DNA from: DASYAN01 sp036501345
GTDB taxonomy: Bacteria > Chloroflexota > Ktedonobacteria > Ktedonobacterales > Ktedonobacteraceae
DNA length: 8,854 bases
Reading direction: 5' to 3'
Assembly: GCA_036501345.1 (NCBI GenBank)
Contig: DASYAN010000384.1
Location: 1-8,854, forward strand
The notes below the pieces were generated by a model, which did no database searches, was not told where the DNA came from, and saw only the letters and a program-made list of their open reading frames with translations. Numbering within the stretch: the first letter of the stretch is position 1; each line of letters starts with the position of its first letter. Of the stretch, positions 1-6,128 are shown in pieces. Position numbers and translations under genes: made by a program.

Positions 1-24
1 GTAGCTGCTAAAAGCCTCTTTCAT
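1..24 (-). CDS. 5' end of a minus-strand gene running off the window
   Basis: Only the first eight codons are visible: ATG at 24-22, reading MKEAFSSY to the window edge. The start is supported by a very good ribosome binding site, AGGAGAG at 37-31 on the minus strand, six bases before the ATG. No upstream in-frame ATG competes nearby. The product cannot be recognised from eight residues. It lies on the same strand as the large XRE regulator, about 370 bases downstream of it, so read-through is possible. The call rests on the start signal alone. Confidence 0.5.
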
Positions 25-397
25 AGCTATCTCTCCTGCAAAGTTCCTTGCCTCTGTCAACCAACAGTTTTTTTATCGTCTGCTGGAGACTTCATTCATG
101 TCAGGGTACACTACCCAGAATGAAAAAAGAATGTCTTGGATCGAGCATGACATTTCATTGACATGCATTACTTTAAGGATAGCTAGTAGAGCCGCTATTT
201 GCTAAGGACAAACAGGACATCTTGAAGGGGAAAAAGAGGACAACTTTGAGGAGAGGCAATAAAGCAAATAAGTTACAATGTTACCCCACCCCACGGACCC
301 GATTTATCGTGTGCCCTTTAGGTATCGGAACCCGTGGAGGAAGGAATCATCATCAGATAAGCCAGCTCGGACCCAATTGTTTCCTATCCAGGAAAGC
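25..397. other. Intergenic region with GGACA boxes and no clear gene
   Basis: This stretch separates the 3' end of the XRE regulator from the start of the partial gene at the left edge. I see no convincing coding sequence. A short plus-strand frame beginning at 278 runs antisense into the regulator gene and has no close ribosome binding site. It holds a group of GGACA boxes (206-251), an imperfect stem (CCACGG at 291-296 with CCGTGG at 332-337, plus an inner CGAT/ATCG pair), and a small hairpin two bases past the regulator's stop codon (TTTCCT 380-385, AGGAAA 390-395). That hairpin has no T-tract, so it is at best a weak terminator. Confidence 0.5.
206..251 (+). repeat. Left GGACA-box array
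   Basis: Three GGACA boxes lie in direct orientation, starting at 206, 215 and 238. The second, GGACATCTTGAAG (215-227), recurs exactly at 3278-3290. The box that follows, at 238, has the diverged form GGACAACTTTGAGG. The layout of two long boxes separated by an A-rich spacer matches the right array, and both arrays point the same way. Repeated boxes of this size resemble transposase-binding sites at the ends of Tn7/Tn5053/Mu-type elements. They could also be sites for a DNA-binding regulator. What is seen is the repeat; the role is inferred. Confidence 0.5.
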
Positions 398-3031
398 TTA
401 AAAGACTTGTATGTTATCAAAACGTACTTCTGCAGCGTTAGTAAAATCGAGAGCCAATGCCTCTAGTGTACCGTAGTTCAAGGTACTATCAACTACTTTT
501 GTAACTAACTGACGATTAATGTACACATAGATCGTATGCCTCTGCACAATGATAGCCAGTAGATTAGTCTGATTTGGTCCCATCTTGACTGCAGAACTAG
601 AGCCCTTGGCAAGCATGTGGTTTCCATTCACCAAATCGTAGGTCCCATCTGAACTCATACGGAAGCGATAAGCTCCATTGTCACCTGCGCGAAAAATGAA
701 GCCTCCTCCATCACCATGAATAATCGTCATGTTGGCTTGTACAGCAAAGTTGCTCAGGTAGAGCCCTTGAGCTGGAACCATGATAAACGAATTTGGCTGT
801 GACCAATGCGCAAGCATAGAGGATTGATAGAATGGTTTTTGGTTTAGAACGGTGTGATAGAGCTGCTCTGGCGTTAGCTTGATAGTGGGATGTGCCTGAT
901 ACTGGCTCCAGAGCTTATCCAGTGTATCGTGAGTCAAGCGCTGGAAAACATCTGAAAAGGGCAGACCTGTCTGAAGAGCATGATTGAGTTGATCAACGAT
1001 ATTAACGGTGGTATGCAACTCTAACCATACCAGGAAGCGGGCGGCCACTGCAAATCCTTGCGTATAGCTATCTGGTGGCTGCACACTATCTGGCAAGGAC
1101 CAATCATCATCGTCGGCTGGCCCATACACACTGCGAGCATAGTCAGCCATGCCAGTAGTAAACCAAATAGGGATATTAGAAGGATACTGTAGAACAACGT
1201 GTGTCAGTTGGTAGGTAAGTAGTCCCATATCAGTGGCATGCTTTCGAATCCAATCAGCATTGAAGATAATGCTTGTGCCACTGGTCACAGCTGGGTAAGG
1301 CAGAGTCGCAGAAAATGTCAGTATGACATGTTTTGGAGCGGTAGTCGGGTTAAGAGCAAATCGGTTCACCAGCTGGGGATAGACAGCATTGAAAGCATTT
1401 TGAAAGTGTTGGGCGGTTTCCAGCAAAGAGGGATCCGCGTTCAGGATGGAAAGTGAGTACGAAGGAGGCCCATAATTGGTTTCCACAGAGGGACGCTCAT
1501 GTGAAGGCAGGGCAATGAAAGCTGGGAGAATTGCGATGATGCCTGCAATAATGAGGAGGATTATTGAGATAATCAGCAGAGGACTCCAAGAGAAATGCTT
1601 GAAAGGTCTCGATATTGACAAACTCTTCATTTGATTATGGATATTCCAGGGAGCTCGGGAGAAAAAGAGATGATCGGCAGGCGAAGCCGTCTCTTGATCA
1701 TGCGCTTGACCATTCCCAATTAGAGAGCTAACCAAGTCCTGTTGTGCTGTTGGAACTTCGTTGAAGGCATGTACATAGTCGGCAATCGTTTGGTGCAAGG
1801 TGTAGCGTCCCATCCCACAGTTCTCTAATAGCCCGACATCCCACAGTTCGTCTAGTACTTCAATTGGTTGCCGACTCACCGCTAAGGCCGCTTCCTCTGA
1901 AAAGCTATGAGGCTTTGGTCGAAAGATGGTAGCCAGGGCGCATAGGGCAGCGTGAGCCTGCGGGCTGAGCTGCTGATCACACAAAGCGATGGCAGCTAGC
2001 AAAGAGAGGGGAATGGTTTCTGCCAGGCTAGCGTAACGTTGTCCAGTAGCACTCGATACGCCTACTTGTAAGCACTGCTCAGTCTCACGAAACTGGGCTA
2101 GGGCTATCTGCAGAGGCTGACTCTGTTCGAGAAGGTTCTGGGAAGCCAGATAGTTGCCCATCAGGGTCAAACTCAAAGGCAAACCATCCGCTGCTTGCAC
2201 TAGGGCTTGTGCTCCCTCAGTATCTTGCTCGATCAGTTCTGGGACAAAATGGGCTAACAGGGCTAGGGCACTAGCTTCTTCCAGTTGAGGAACGACAATA
2301 GCCTCTTGCTGAGTGAAGGCGATCTCAGCCAATCGGGTAGTCAGCAGATAGACGCATTGCGTTCCCCCAATTCGCAAGGCCAGAACATCCTCAGCATCCT
2401 GTGCATCGTCAATGACTAGCAGGATACGACGAGAGCCAATGGCAGCCTGCAGGGCTTGCTTCCACGACTCGCGACTATTGAGGTTTTCCACTTGGCTTGG
2501 TACAACTCCTAAGAGCTTTCCCCAACGAGCCAGCACACCCAGTACATCAGGCTGTGATCCCAGCCCTGCCCACAGAATACCGTCGCAGAAGTGAGCCAGG
2601 ACATCCTGATCCGTGGTCAGTGCCGCCGCAAGCGCAGTTTCGCCAATGCCAGGCCAGCCATTCATTGCCATCAAAGCCAGACTACGGCCTTGGAGTAAGC
2701 GCTGCTTCACTAGCATGAACAAGTCATCGCGTCCTAGCAGGCTGTTAGCACTCTCCAGGATCTGTGGGATGGTAGGATCAATTAAGAATGGCTCTTCTTG
2801 TGTTGTGGGCTGAGCAAGATCTATAGCGTCGTCTTCATCATCGGACAGACCTAACTCTTCGGCGGTCTTACCAAAGAGAGCACACAACCGCTCACGGTAA
2901 TAGGGATAGGGGACGACGAGCCCTTGTTCCCAACGTCTCAGCGTTCTTGCACTAACCCCTAGTGCTTCGGCGACCTGAGCTTGGGACCAGCCTTGCTGTT
3001 TTCGTTCCGCTTTCAATAGAAAGGGGTTCAT
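398..3031 (-). CDS. Membrane-anchored XRE/STAND regulator with BSP-peptidase-like and lectin-like outer domains
   Basis: 877 residues from ATG 3031, preferred because AGGAAGAGG lies six bases upstream; a TTG seven codons earlier keeps the frame but lies within that purine run and has no site of its own. Domains: XRE helix-turn-helix (about 5-54); STAND/NB-ARC-type ATPase (about 100-300) with P-loop GWPGIGET (125-132), Walker B ILLVIDD (203-209), TTR sensor (231-233) and GLPLSL (283-288); winged helix (about 340-420); one transmembrane segment (about 484-508) with basic residues before it, predicting DNA-binding part inside and C-terminus outside; a basic-secretory-protein (BSP, PF04450-type) domain (about 527-713); and a concanavalin-A-like domain (about 735-877) with the GGFIFRAG...YRF...Y.L...FDNIQV pattern. 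Oddities: Walker A Lys is Glu131, and the expected HEXXH is YQLTH (607-611). ATP use and proteolysis are therefore doubtful. Likely role: a membrane-bound transcriptional sensor binding a surface glycan or peptide. Domain calls are by eye, and targets are unknown. Confidence 0.85.
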   Translation of the reverse strand: MNPFLLKAERKQQGWSQAQVAEALGVSARTLRRWEQGLVVPYPYYRERLCALFGKTAEELGLSDDEDDAIDLAQPTTQEEPFLIDPTIPQILESANSLLGRDDLFMLVKQRLLQGRSLALMAMNGWPGIGETALAAALTTDQDVLAHFCDGILWAGLGSQPDVLGVLARWGKLLGVVPSQVENLNSRESWKQALQAAIGSRRILLVIDDAQDAEDVLALRIGGTQCVYLLTTRLAEIAFTQQEAIVVPQLEEASALALLAHFVPELIEQDTEGAQALVQAADGLPLSLTLMGNYLASQNLLEQSQPLQIALAQFRETEQCLQVGVSSATGQRYASLAETIPLSLLAAIALCDQQLSPQAHAALCALATIFRPKPHSFSEEAALAVSRQPIEVLDELWDVGLLENCGMGRYTLHQTIADYVHAFNEVPTAQQDLVSSLIGNGQAHDQETASPADHLFFSRAPWNIHNQMKSLSISRPFKHFSWSPLLIISIILLIIAGIIAILPAFIALPSHERPSVETNYGPPSYSLSILNADPSLLETAQHFQNAFNAVYPQLVNRFALNPTTAPKHVILTFSATLPYPAVTSGTSIIFNADWIRKHATDMGLLTYQLTHVVLQYPSNIPIWFTTGMADYARSVYGPADDDDWSLPDSVQPPDSYTQGFAVAARFLVWLELHTTVNIVDQLNHALQTGLPFSDVFQRLTHDTLDKLWSQYQAHPTIKLTPEQLYHTVLNQKPFYQSSMLAHWSQPNSFIMVPAQGLYLSNFAVQANMTIIHGDGGGFIFRAGDNGAYRFRMSSDGTYDLVNGNHMLAKGSSSAVKMGPNQTNLLAIIVQRHTIYVYINRQLVTKVVDSTLNYGTLEALALDFTNAAEVRFDNIQVF

Positions 3032-3111
3032 GTAACGCCTCTTCCTTTTCAACGACTCTACAGCGATCTTCAGAAATATTGAACCTACATTGATGTCATT
3101 GATTCACTTCT

Positions 3112-3140
3112 TATACTTCTCTGAACCGCTGTTAAGTATA
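3112..3140. promoter_or_regulatory. Dyad TATACTT-N15-AAGTATA, candidate operator
   Basis: Perfect 7-bp inverted repeats (3112-3118 and 3134-3140) have half-site centres 22 bp apart, about two helical turns, so both face the same side of the DNA. The dyad lies 81 bases before the regulator's start codon, where an autoregulatory site for an XRE protein could be. An AT-rich sequence of this kind can arise by chance or be part of the promoter. Confidence 0.25.
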
Positions 3141-3193
3141 GGTCTATGCGTTGATGGTACCATTAACACTGAGGAAACATTCCAAATCTTGTC

Positions 3194-3219
3194 ATGTCAC
3201 TTAAACGTGGTAGTGACAT
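3194..3219. promoter_or_regulatory. Dyad ATGTCACT-N10-AGTGACAT, candidate operator
   Basis: Perfect 8-bp inverted repeats (3194-3201 and 3212-3219) are separated by 10 bases, with half-site centres 18 bp apart. It lies about 165 bases upstream of the XRE regulator gene and about 100 bases before the broken frame at 3316. It could be an operator or a cruciform/hairpin; there is no T-tract to suggest a terminator. The symmetry is seen directly; the function is inferred. Confidence 0.3.
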
Positions 3220-3277
3220 TCTATCGGTCTCTGTTTAAGAATAGCCAATAAAGGAAGTTTTTTTCTAGGGCTAAACC

Positions 3278-3347
3278 GGACATCTTGAAGACAAAAGCGG
3301 ACATCTTGGAAATCAATGCGGACAGATAAAGAGGACAGAACGGACAG
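3278..3347 (+). repeat. Right GGACA-box array with 21-bp spacing
   Basis: Five GGACA boxes lie in direct orientation, starting at 3278, 3299, 3320, 3333 and 3342. The first three are exactly 21 bp apart, two helical turns. The first two share the longer form GGACATCTTG. The array has the same orientation as the left array near position 206 and shares the 13-mer GGACATCTTGAAG with it. It overlaps the first codons of the broken frame at 3316. Regularly spaced direct repeats at an end next to a decayed gene are typical of transposon ends that bind a DDE transposase, but no transposase gene is visible in the window. Confidence 0.55.
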
Positions 3348-3591
3348 TTTTTCCCAGAAAGAACTATTTTATCATACCTGGACCTCTTTTTTCATCCCTA
3401 AGCAGCTGGAAGGAGCCGCTCAGGGTCTTGATCCATATGATATTCAACGGGACCATCTCAAATTCTATTAAGATCTCGCCATTGAAATTTCTCGTGAGGA
3501 ATTTGGTGAATTACTGCCTTATCCTCTAGGTTGTGGAGATAAGCTGTGGTATGATAAAATGCAAGAACGGGATTTAGGGGAGAGAGTCTAG
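3316..3591 (+). pseudogene. Broken reading frame of unknown function, possible transposon cargo relic
   Basis: From ATG 3316 the frame reads as plausible soluble protein (FSQKELFYHTWTSFFIPKQL at codons 12-31, then GLDPYDIQRDHLKFY). It meets TAA at 3469-3471, continues as convincing protein in the same frame (DLAIEISREEFGELLPYPLG, then CGDKLWYDKMQERDLGERV) and ends at TAG 3589-3591. The amino-acid composition stays protein-like on both sides of the first stop, so this looks like a gene inactivated by a nonsense mutation or cut from a longer one. I do not recognise the family. The GGACA boxes running into its first codons suggest it was the first gene inside a transposon end. There is no strong ribosome binding site before the ATG. 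Confidence 0.45.
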
Positions 3592-3717
3592 TACTCCTCT
3601 TATCGTTGTTTCATTGGAGGACGCGAAGTGCTTGGTACCTCAAAGGAGAGTACTTGGTACTCCTCTTGTTGTTGTCGTTTCATTGAAGAACGCGAAGCGC
3701 TTGATATCTCAAAATGG
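3592..3717 (+). repeat. 66-bp imperfect tandem duplication
   Basis: The block starting with TACTCCTCTT at 3592 recurs at 3658, an offset of 66 bp (22 codons). The copies share TACTCCTCTT, TTTCATTG, ACGCGAAG, GCTTG and CTCAAA, with one 3-base indel between them. Read in the frame of the following membrane-protein gene, they give YSSYRCFIGGREVLGTSK and YSSCCCRFIEEREALDISK. Period and indel are both multiples of three, suggesting the sequence was once translated. The first copy carries GGAGG (3616-3620) seven bases before a GTG (3628); the second copy has lost that site. Confidence 0.55.
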
Positions 3718-3738
3718 CCAAAGGGAGATGCAGAAAAT

Positions 3739-4308
3739 ATGGTATTGCCTCTTACTTCACAACAATGTTTCTTTGTTACTATGCTTGTTTTCATCGTAGT
3801 GGGCTTCATGCGGGGATGGCGCAGAGAGGTTATGTCTCTGGTGTTTATTCTACTCGCTGTAGTGCTGATCCATCCAGACACAAGTGATGCCGTAAATAGC
3901 TTTCTGGGGCGCGTAGGAAATTTCATTGCGTACCTCAGTGGGTCTGGTTCATTGAACTCTGCACCTAGCTCCCCGGGTCTCAGTTTTCTAGGCGGTCCAT
4001 TCTGGTCGCTGGTCATTTTTGTGCTTGTGGTAGCTCTGGGGTACTACATTGGAAACAGAGTCTTTCCCGTACCGACTACTCCTCATGAGCGCTTCATCGG
4101 GGTTATCCCGGCAATTATCTCCGGGGCATTTGTCCTTTTTTACATGAGTGATTATGTGAAAAGTACCGGAGGGACAGAAAATCTTCAGGTGCAAGTGGCG
4201 CCTCCAGATCCAGGCACTTTTGTGCCAGTGATTTTTGTGCTTGCACTTATTGCACTAGTCGTTGGGCTTGTTGCATCACGTTTCAAGAAGGCACCTGCCA
4301 AGAAGTAG
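3739..4308 (+). CDS. CvpA-like five-span membrane protein
   Basis: 189 residues from ATG 3739, with AAGGGAG 11 bases upstream. An in-frame GTG at 3628 with GGAGG seven bases before it would add 37 residues, including a Cys-Cys-Cys run encoded by the tandem repeat. I prefer the shorter form because it starts directly before the first membrane span, but the longer start cannot be excluded. Hydrophobic segments lie at about 8-24, 31-45, 88-105, 118-138 and 160-180, with a basic C-terminal tail (RFKKAPAKK). The N-terminal GFMRGWRREVMSLVFILLAV resembles the start of the colicin V production (CvpA) family, whose members are of similar size, but the likeness is weak and the rest is less clear. Its stop lies 82 bases before the next gene on the same strand, so the two are probably co-transcribed. 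The biochemical role is unknown. Confidence 0.65.
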   Translation: MVLPLTSQQCFFVTMLVFIVVGFMRGWRREVMSLVFILLAVVLIHPDTSDAVNSFLGRVGNFIAYLSGSGSLNSAPSSPGLSFLGGPFWSLVIFVLVVALGYYIGNRVFPVPTTPHERFIGVIPAIISGAFVLFYMSDYVKSTGGTENLQVQVAPPDPGTFVPVIFVLALIALVVGLVASRFKKAPAKK

Positions 4309-4390
4309 TGCGTCTCTTTTATCGATGCTCTGGCGTAAAACCTATGGATAGAACCGCATTTACTGGACCAATGCCTTGAGGTGAACAGAC

Positions 4391-6016
4391 ATGGCCAATC
4401 AATCTAAGCTCACACCTGCTACTGCTGCCGCTACTAATAATGACCACCTCCCGTGGCGTTTCTGGCGTCGTCGTCTTTCTGTGCTGCAGTTTTGGCGTGG
4501 GCGCGATAAGCAGTGGTACTTCTTCGGTCAACAGCCAGATGAGCAAGTGCGCTTGCTAGTGCGCAGGCATGGGTGGTTCCTGGTACAACCTGCCTTACCC
4601 TTTATCGCTTCTTGCATAGTGCTCTTTATCCTGCTATGGACTGCTGCCGAGTTGCCTGCTTGGGCTTCTTTATGGTACCTGCTTGAATTAGTGGCTTTTC
4701 TTGTGATGCTGGGAACTGGGGGCTGGTTTGCCTATCGTGATCTGATCAGCTGGTGGTATGAAACGTACATTATCACCAATAAACGAATTATCTATTCGCG
4801 TGGTTTGCTCGAACCAATGCGCCTGCAGACACCGATTGAAAAAGTGCAGCAGGTCGGCCTCGATATTGACAAAATCCTCGGCTTACTGCTTGGCTTTGGC
4901 ACTCTCCATGTGTATCTAACAGGAGGCCAGTTTTATATCAGGGATGTTGCTAATCCTAACCGAGTGCGGGATGCCCTAATGGGAGTTTGGGAAGAATATA
5001 AAGCGAGCAAGCCCAAAGATCAGCCAGTTCCCATACCCAAAGATACTGAGCTAACTGAGGTCTTGGGAGATTTGGGAAAGCTAAAACCTGTTCCTAAACT
5101 ACCAGATGCCGATGAGCATCGGCCTCCCGTATTTGGAGCTGATCCTTTTATTGGGCCAAGGCGCACTTTTGGTGGCTTCCTGCGCATTCCCTGTAATGTA
5201 CGCTACCTCTCTGGCGAATATACTGTCAAGTATATCCAGCGCTCACTCTATGTGCTCTGGCGAAATTTAGCGATTCCAGTCCTACTCCTTTTAGTAGTTT
5301 TACCGCTAACCGTTGCTGGACCGGAACTTGGCTTTGTTTCGAAGGACCTGCAATCGTACTGGTGGTTCGGTATGGGACTGATTGTAACAGCCATCTTGGC
5401 CTCAATGGCGCTGATCTACATGAACTATGTGGATGATGTATATATTCTCACAACTAGGCGCATTATCGACATTGAGCGGTACTTCATCTTTTTCTTTGAG
5501 AAGCATGACGAGACCGAATACAAGAATATCAGGGATGTCAAAGTGAAAGTTCAGAGTATCGTGCAACGTTTCCTTGATATCGGTGATGTCTATATCGAGA
5601 CACCAGGCAGCAGTCCCGATATCGTCATGTCCAATGTTGACCAACCGTTTATATTACAGGATGAAATTCTGGGTATTCGAGCTCATAGGGAAAAGGAAGA
5701 TGCTGTCAAAAAAGAAAATAACGAGAAGAAGACTCTACACAAATGGTTCAGCACGGTGGTAGCGAAACTAGAAGATATGGCTACAAACAGAGGCACACCC
5801 AATTTGAGAACCATGGATTTGTTGTCGGCAATGGTCTGTGCTCAGGAATATGGCCTGGATGTGGTGGTGAGGGGCGAAGCCGTCGATAATCCCGAGATCC
5901 CGCCGGGTCATGTGGTATATCAGGATCCTCCCCCAGGAACACTGATGGAAAAAAACAGCCAAATAGAGGTCGTCCTAAGCAAAAGACCTTCCCCCGTTAG
6001 TGATCCAATTCCCTAA
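4391..6016 (+). CDS. Double bacterial-PH (YdbS-like) membrane protein with C-terminal PASTA domain
   Basis: 541 residues; ATG 4391 has GAGGTGA about six bases upstream. Two copies of a membrane-hairpin-plus-bPH2 unit are visible. Copy one has spans at about 67-86 and 93-115, then a PH-like domain (about 122-205) with the YIITNKRIIYSRGLL signature and the usual IEKVQQV and GFGTLHVY strands. Copy two has spans at about 288-309 and 326-345, then YILTTRRIIDIE (351-362), IRDVKVKVQ and GDVYIETPG. A charged linker (about 430-462) leads to a PASTA domain (about 466-531): it runs LLSAMVCAQEYGLDVVVRGE, then PPGHVVYQDPPPGTLMEKNS and IEVVLS. bPH2 proteins are membrane-associated with their PH domains predicted in the cytoplasm; PASTA domains usually sit outside and bind cell-wall peptides. 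Four spans would leave this PASTA domain in the cytoplasm, which is odd. Probably an operon with the preceding CvpA-like gene. The function is not established for this fusion. Confidence 0.85.
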   Translation: MANQSKLTPATAAATNNDHLPWRFWRRRLSVLQFWRGRDKQWYFFGQQPDEQVRLLVRRHGWFLVQPALPFIASCIVLFILLWTAAELPAWASLWYLLELVAFLVMLGTGGWFAYRDLISWWYETYIITNKRIIYSRGLLEPMRLQTPIEKVQQVGLDIDKILGLLLGFGTLHVYLTGGQFYIRDVANPNRVRDALMGVWEEYKASKPKDQPVPIPKDTELTEVLGDLGKLKPVPKLPDADEHRPPVFGADPFIGPRRTFGGFLRIPCNVRYLSGEYTVKYIQRSLYVLWRNLAIPVLLLLVVLPLTVAGPELGFVSKDLQSYWWFGMGLIVTAILASMALIYMNYVDDVYILTTRRIIDIERYFIFFFEKHDETEYKNIRDVKVKVQSIVQRFLDIGDVYIETPGSSPDIVMSNVDQPFILQDEILGIRAHREKEDAVKKENNEKKTLHKWFSTVVAKLEDMATNRGTPNLRTMDLLSAMVCAQEYGLDVVVRGEAVDNPEIPPGHVVYQDPPPGTLMEKNSQIEVVLSKRPSPVSDPIP

Positions 6017-6035
6017 CGTGGCGCAAGCACATTAA

Positions 6036-6103
6036 GAGCTTATTCGGAAACTATGCTCAATCCGCTTTAATCCAAGGTGCATTCAGGGTTTCCGAATAAG
6101 CTC
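6036..6103. mobile_element. 68-bp MITE-like element with perfect 16-bp terminal inverted repeats
   Basis: GAGCTTATTCGGAAAC (6036-6051) is the exact reverse complement of the sequence at 6088-6103, with 36 bases between them. Both arms are intact and there is no coding capacity. The 36-base interior contains a short direct repeat (AATCC twice, around the central GCTTT). The arms look like insertion-sequence ends, so this may be a non-autonomous miniature element or a collapsed IS. I see no clear target-site duplication in the flanks. It lies exactly between two convergent genes (stops at 6016 and 6129), so it may also serve as a bidirectional terminator, although the loop is long and no T-tract follows either arm. 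Confidence 0.55.
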
Positions 6104-6128
6104 AAAGTGGTGGAGATATACTGTCCTA

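Larger units (their letters stand above)
3032..3315. other. Intergenic region upstream of the XRE regulator, rich in small repeats
   Basis: This gap must contain the promoter of the minus-strand regulator gene, but I cannot point to a convincing -35/-10 pair. It contains a tandem CATTGAT pair 9 bp apart (3088-3103), a dyad TATACTT-N15-AAGTATA (3112-3140), a longer dyad (3194-3219) and the start of the right GGACA array. No protein-coding gene is apparent. Confidence 0.5.

Noticed and set aside
291..337. Possible tRNA or structured RNA in the left intergenic region
   Set aside because: The CCACGG/CCGTGG stem is short and interrupted; no T-loop, anticodon arm or other tRNA hallmark is present.
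380..395. Terminator just after the XRE regulator stop codon
   Set aside because: The stem is only 6 bp with a four-base loop and no T-tract on the minus strand, too weak to call.
278..466. Plus-strand frame of 62 codons overlapping the end of the XRE regulator
   Set aside because: No ribosome binding site within useful distance, basic low-information composition, and antisense overlap with a well-supported gene.
206..3347. Complete transposon bounded by the two GGACA arrays
   Set aside because: The arrays are in direct, not inverted, orientation and no transposase lies between them, so an intact element is not supported.
3600..4016. Minus-strand frame of 138 codons opposite the CvpA-like gene
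   Set aside because: It is a shadow of the plus-strand membrane gene: composition is Ser/Arg/Pro-rich with no domain pattern, and the plus strand has clear membrane spans and start signals.
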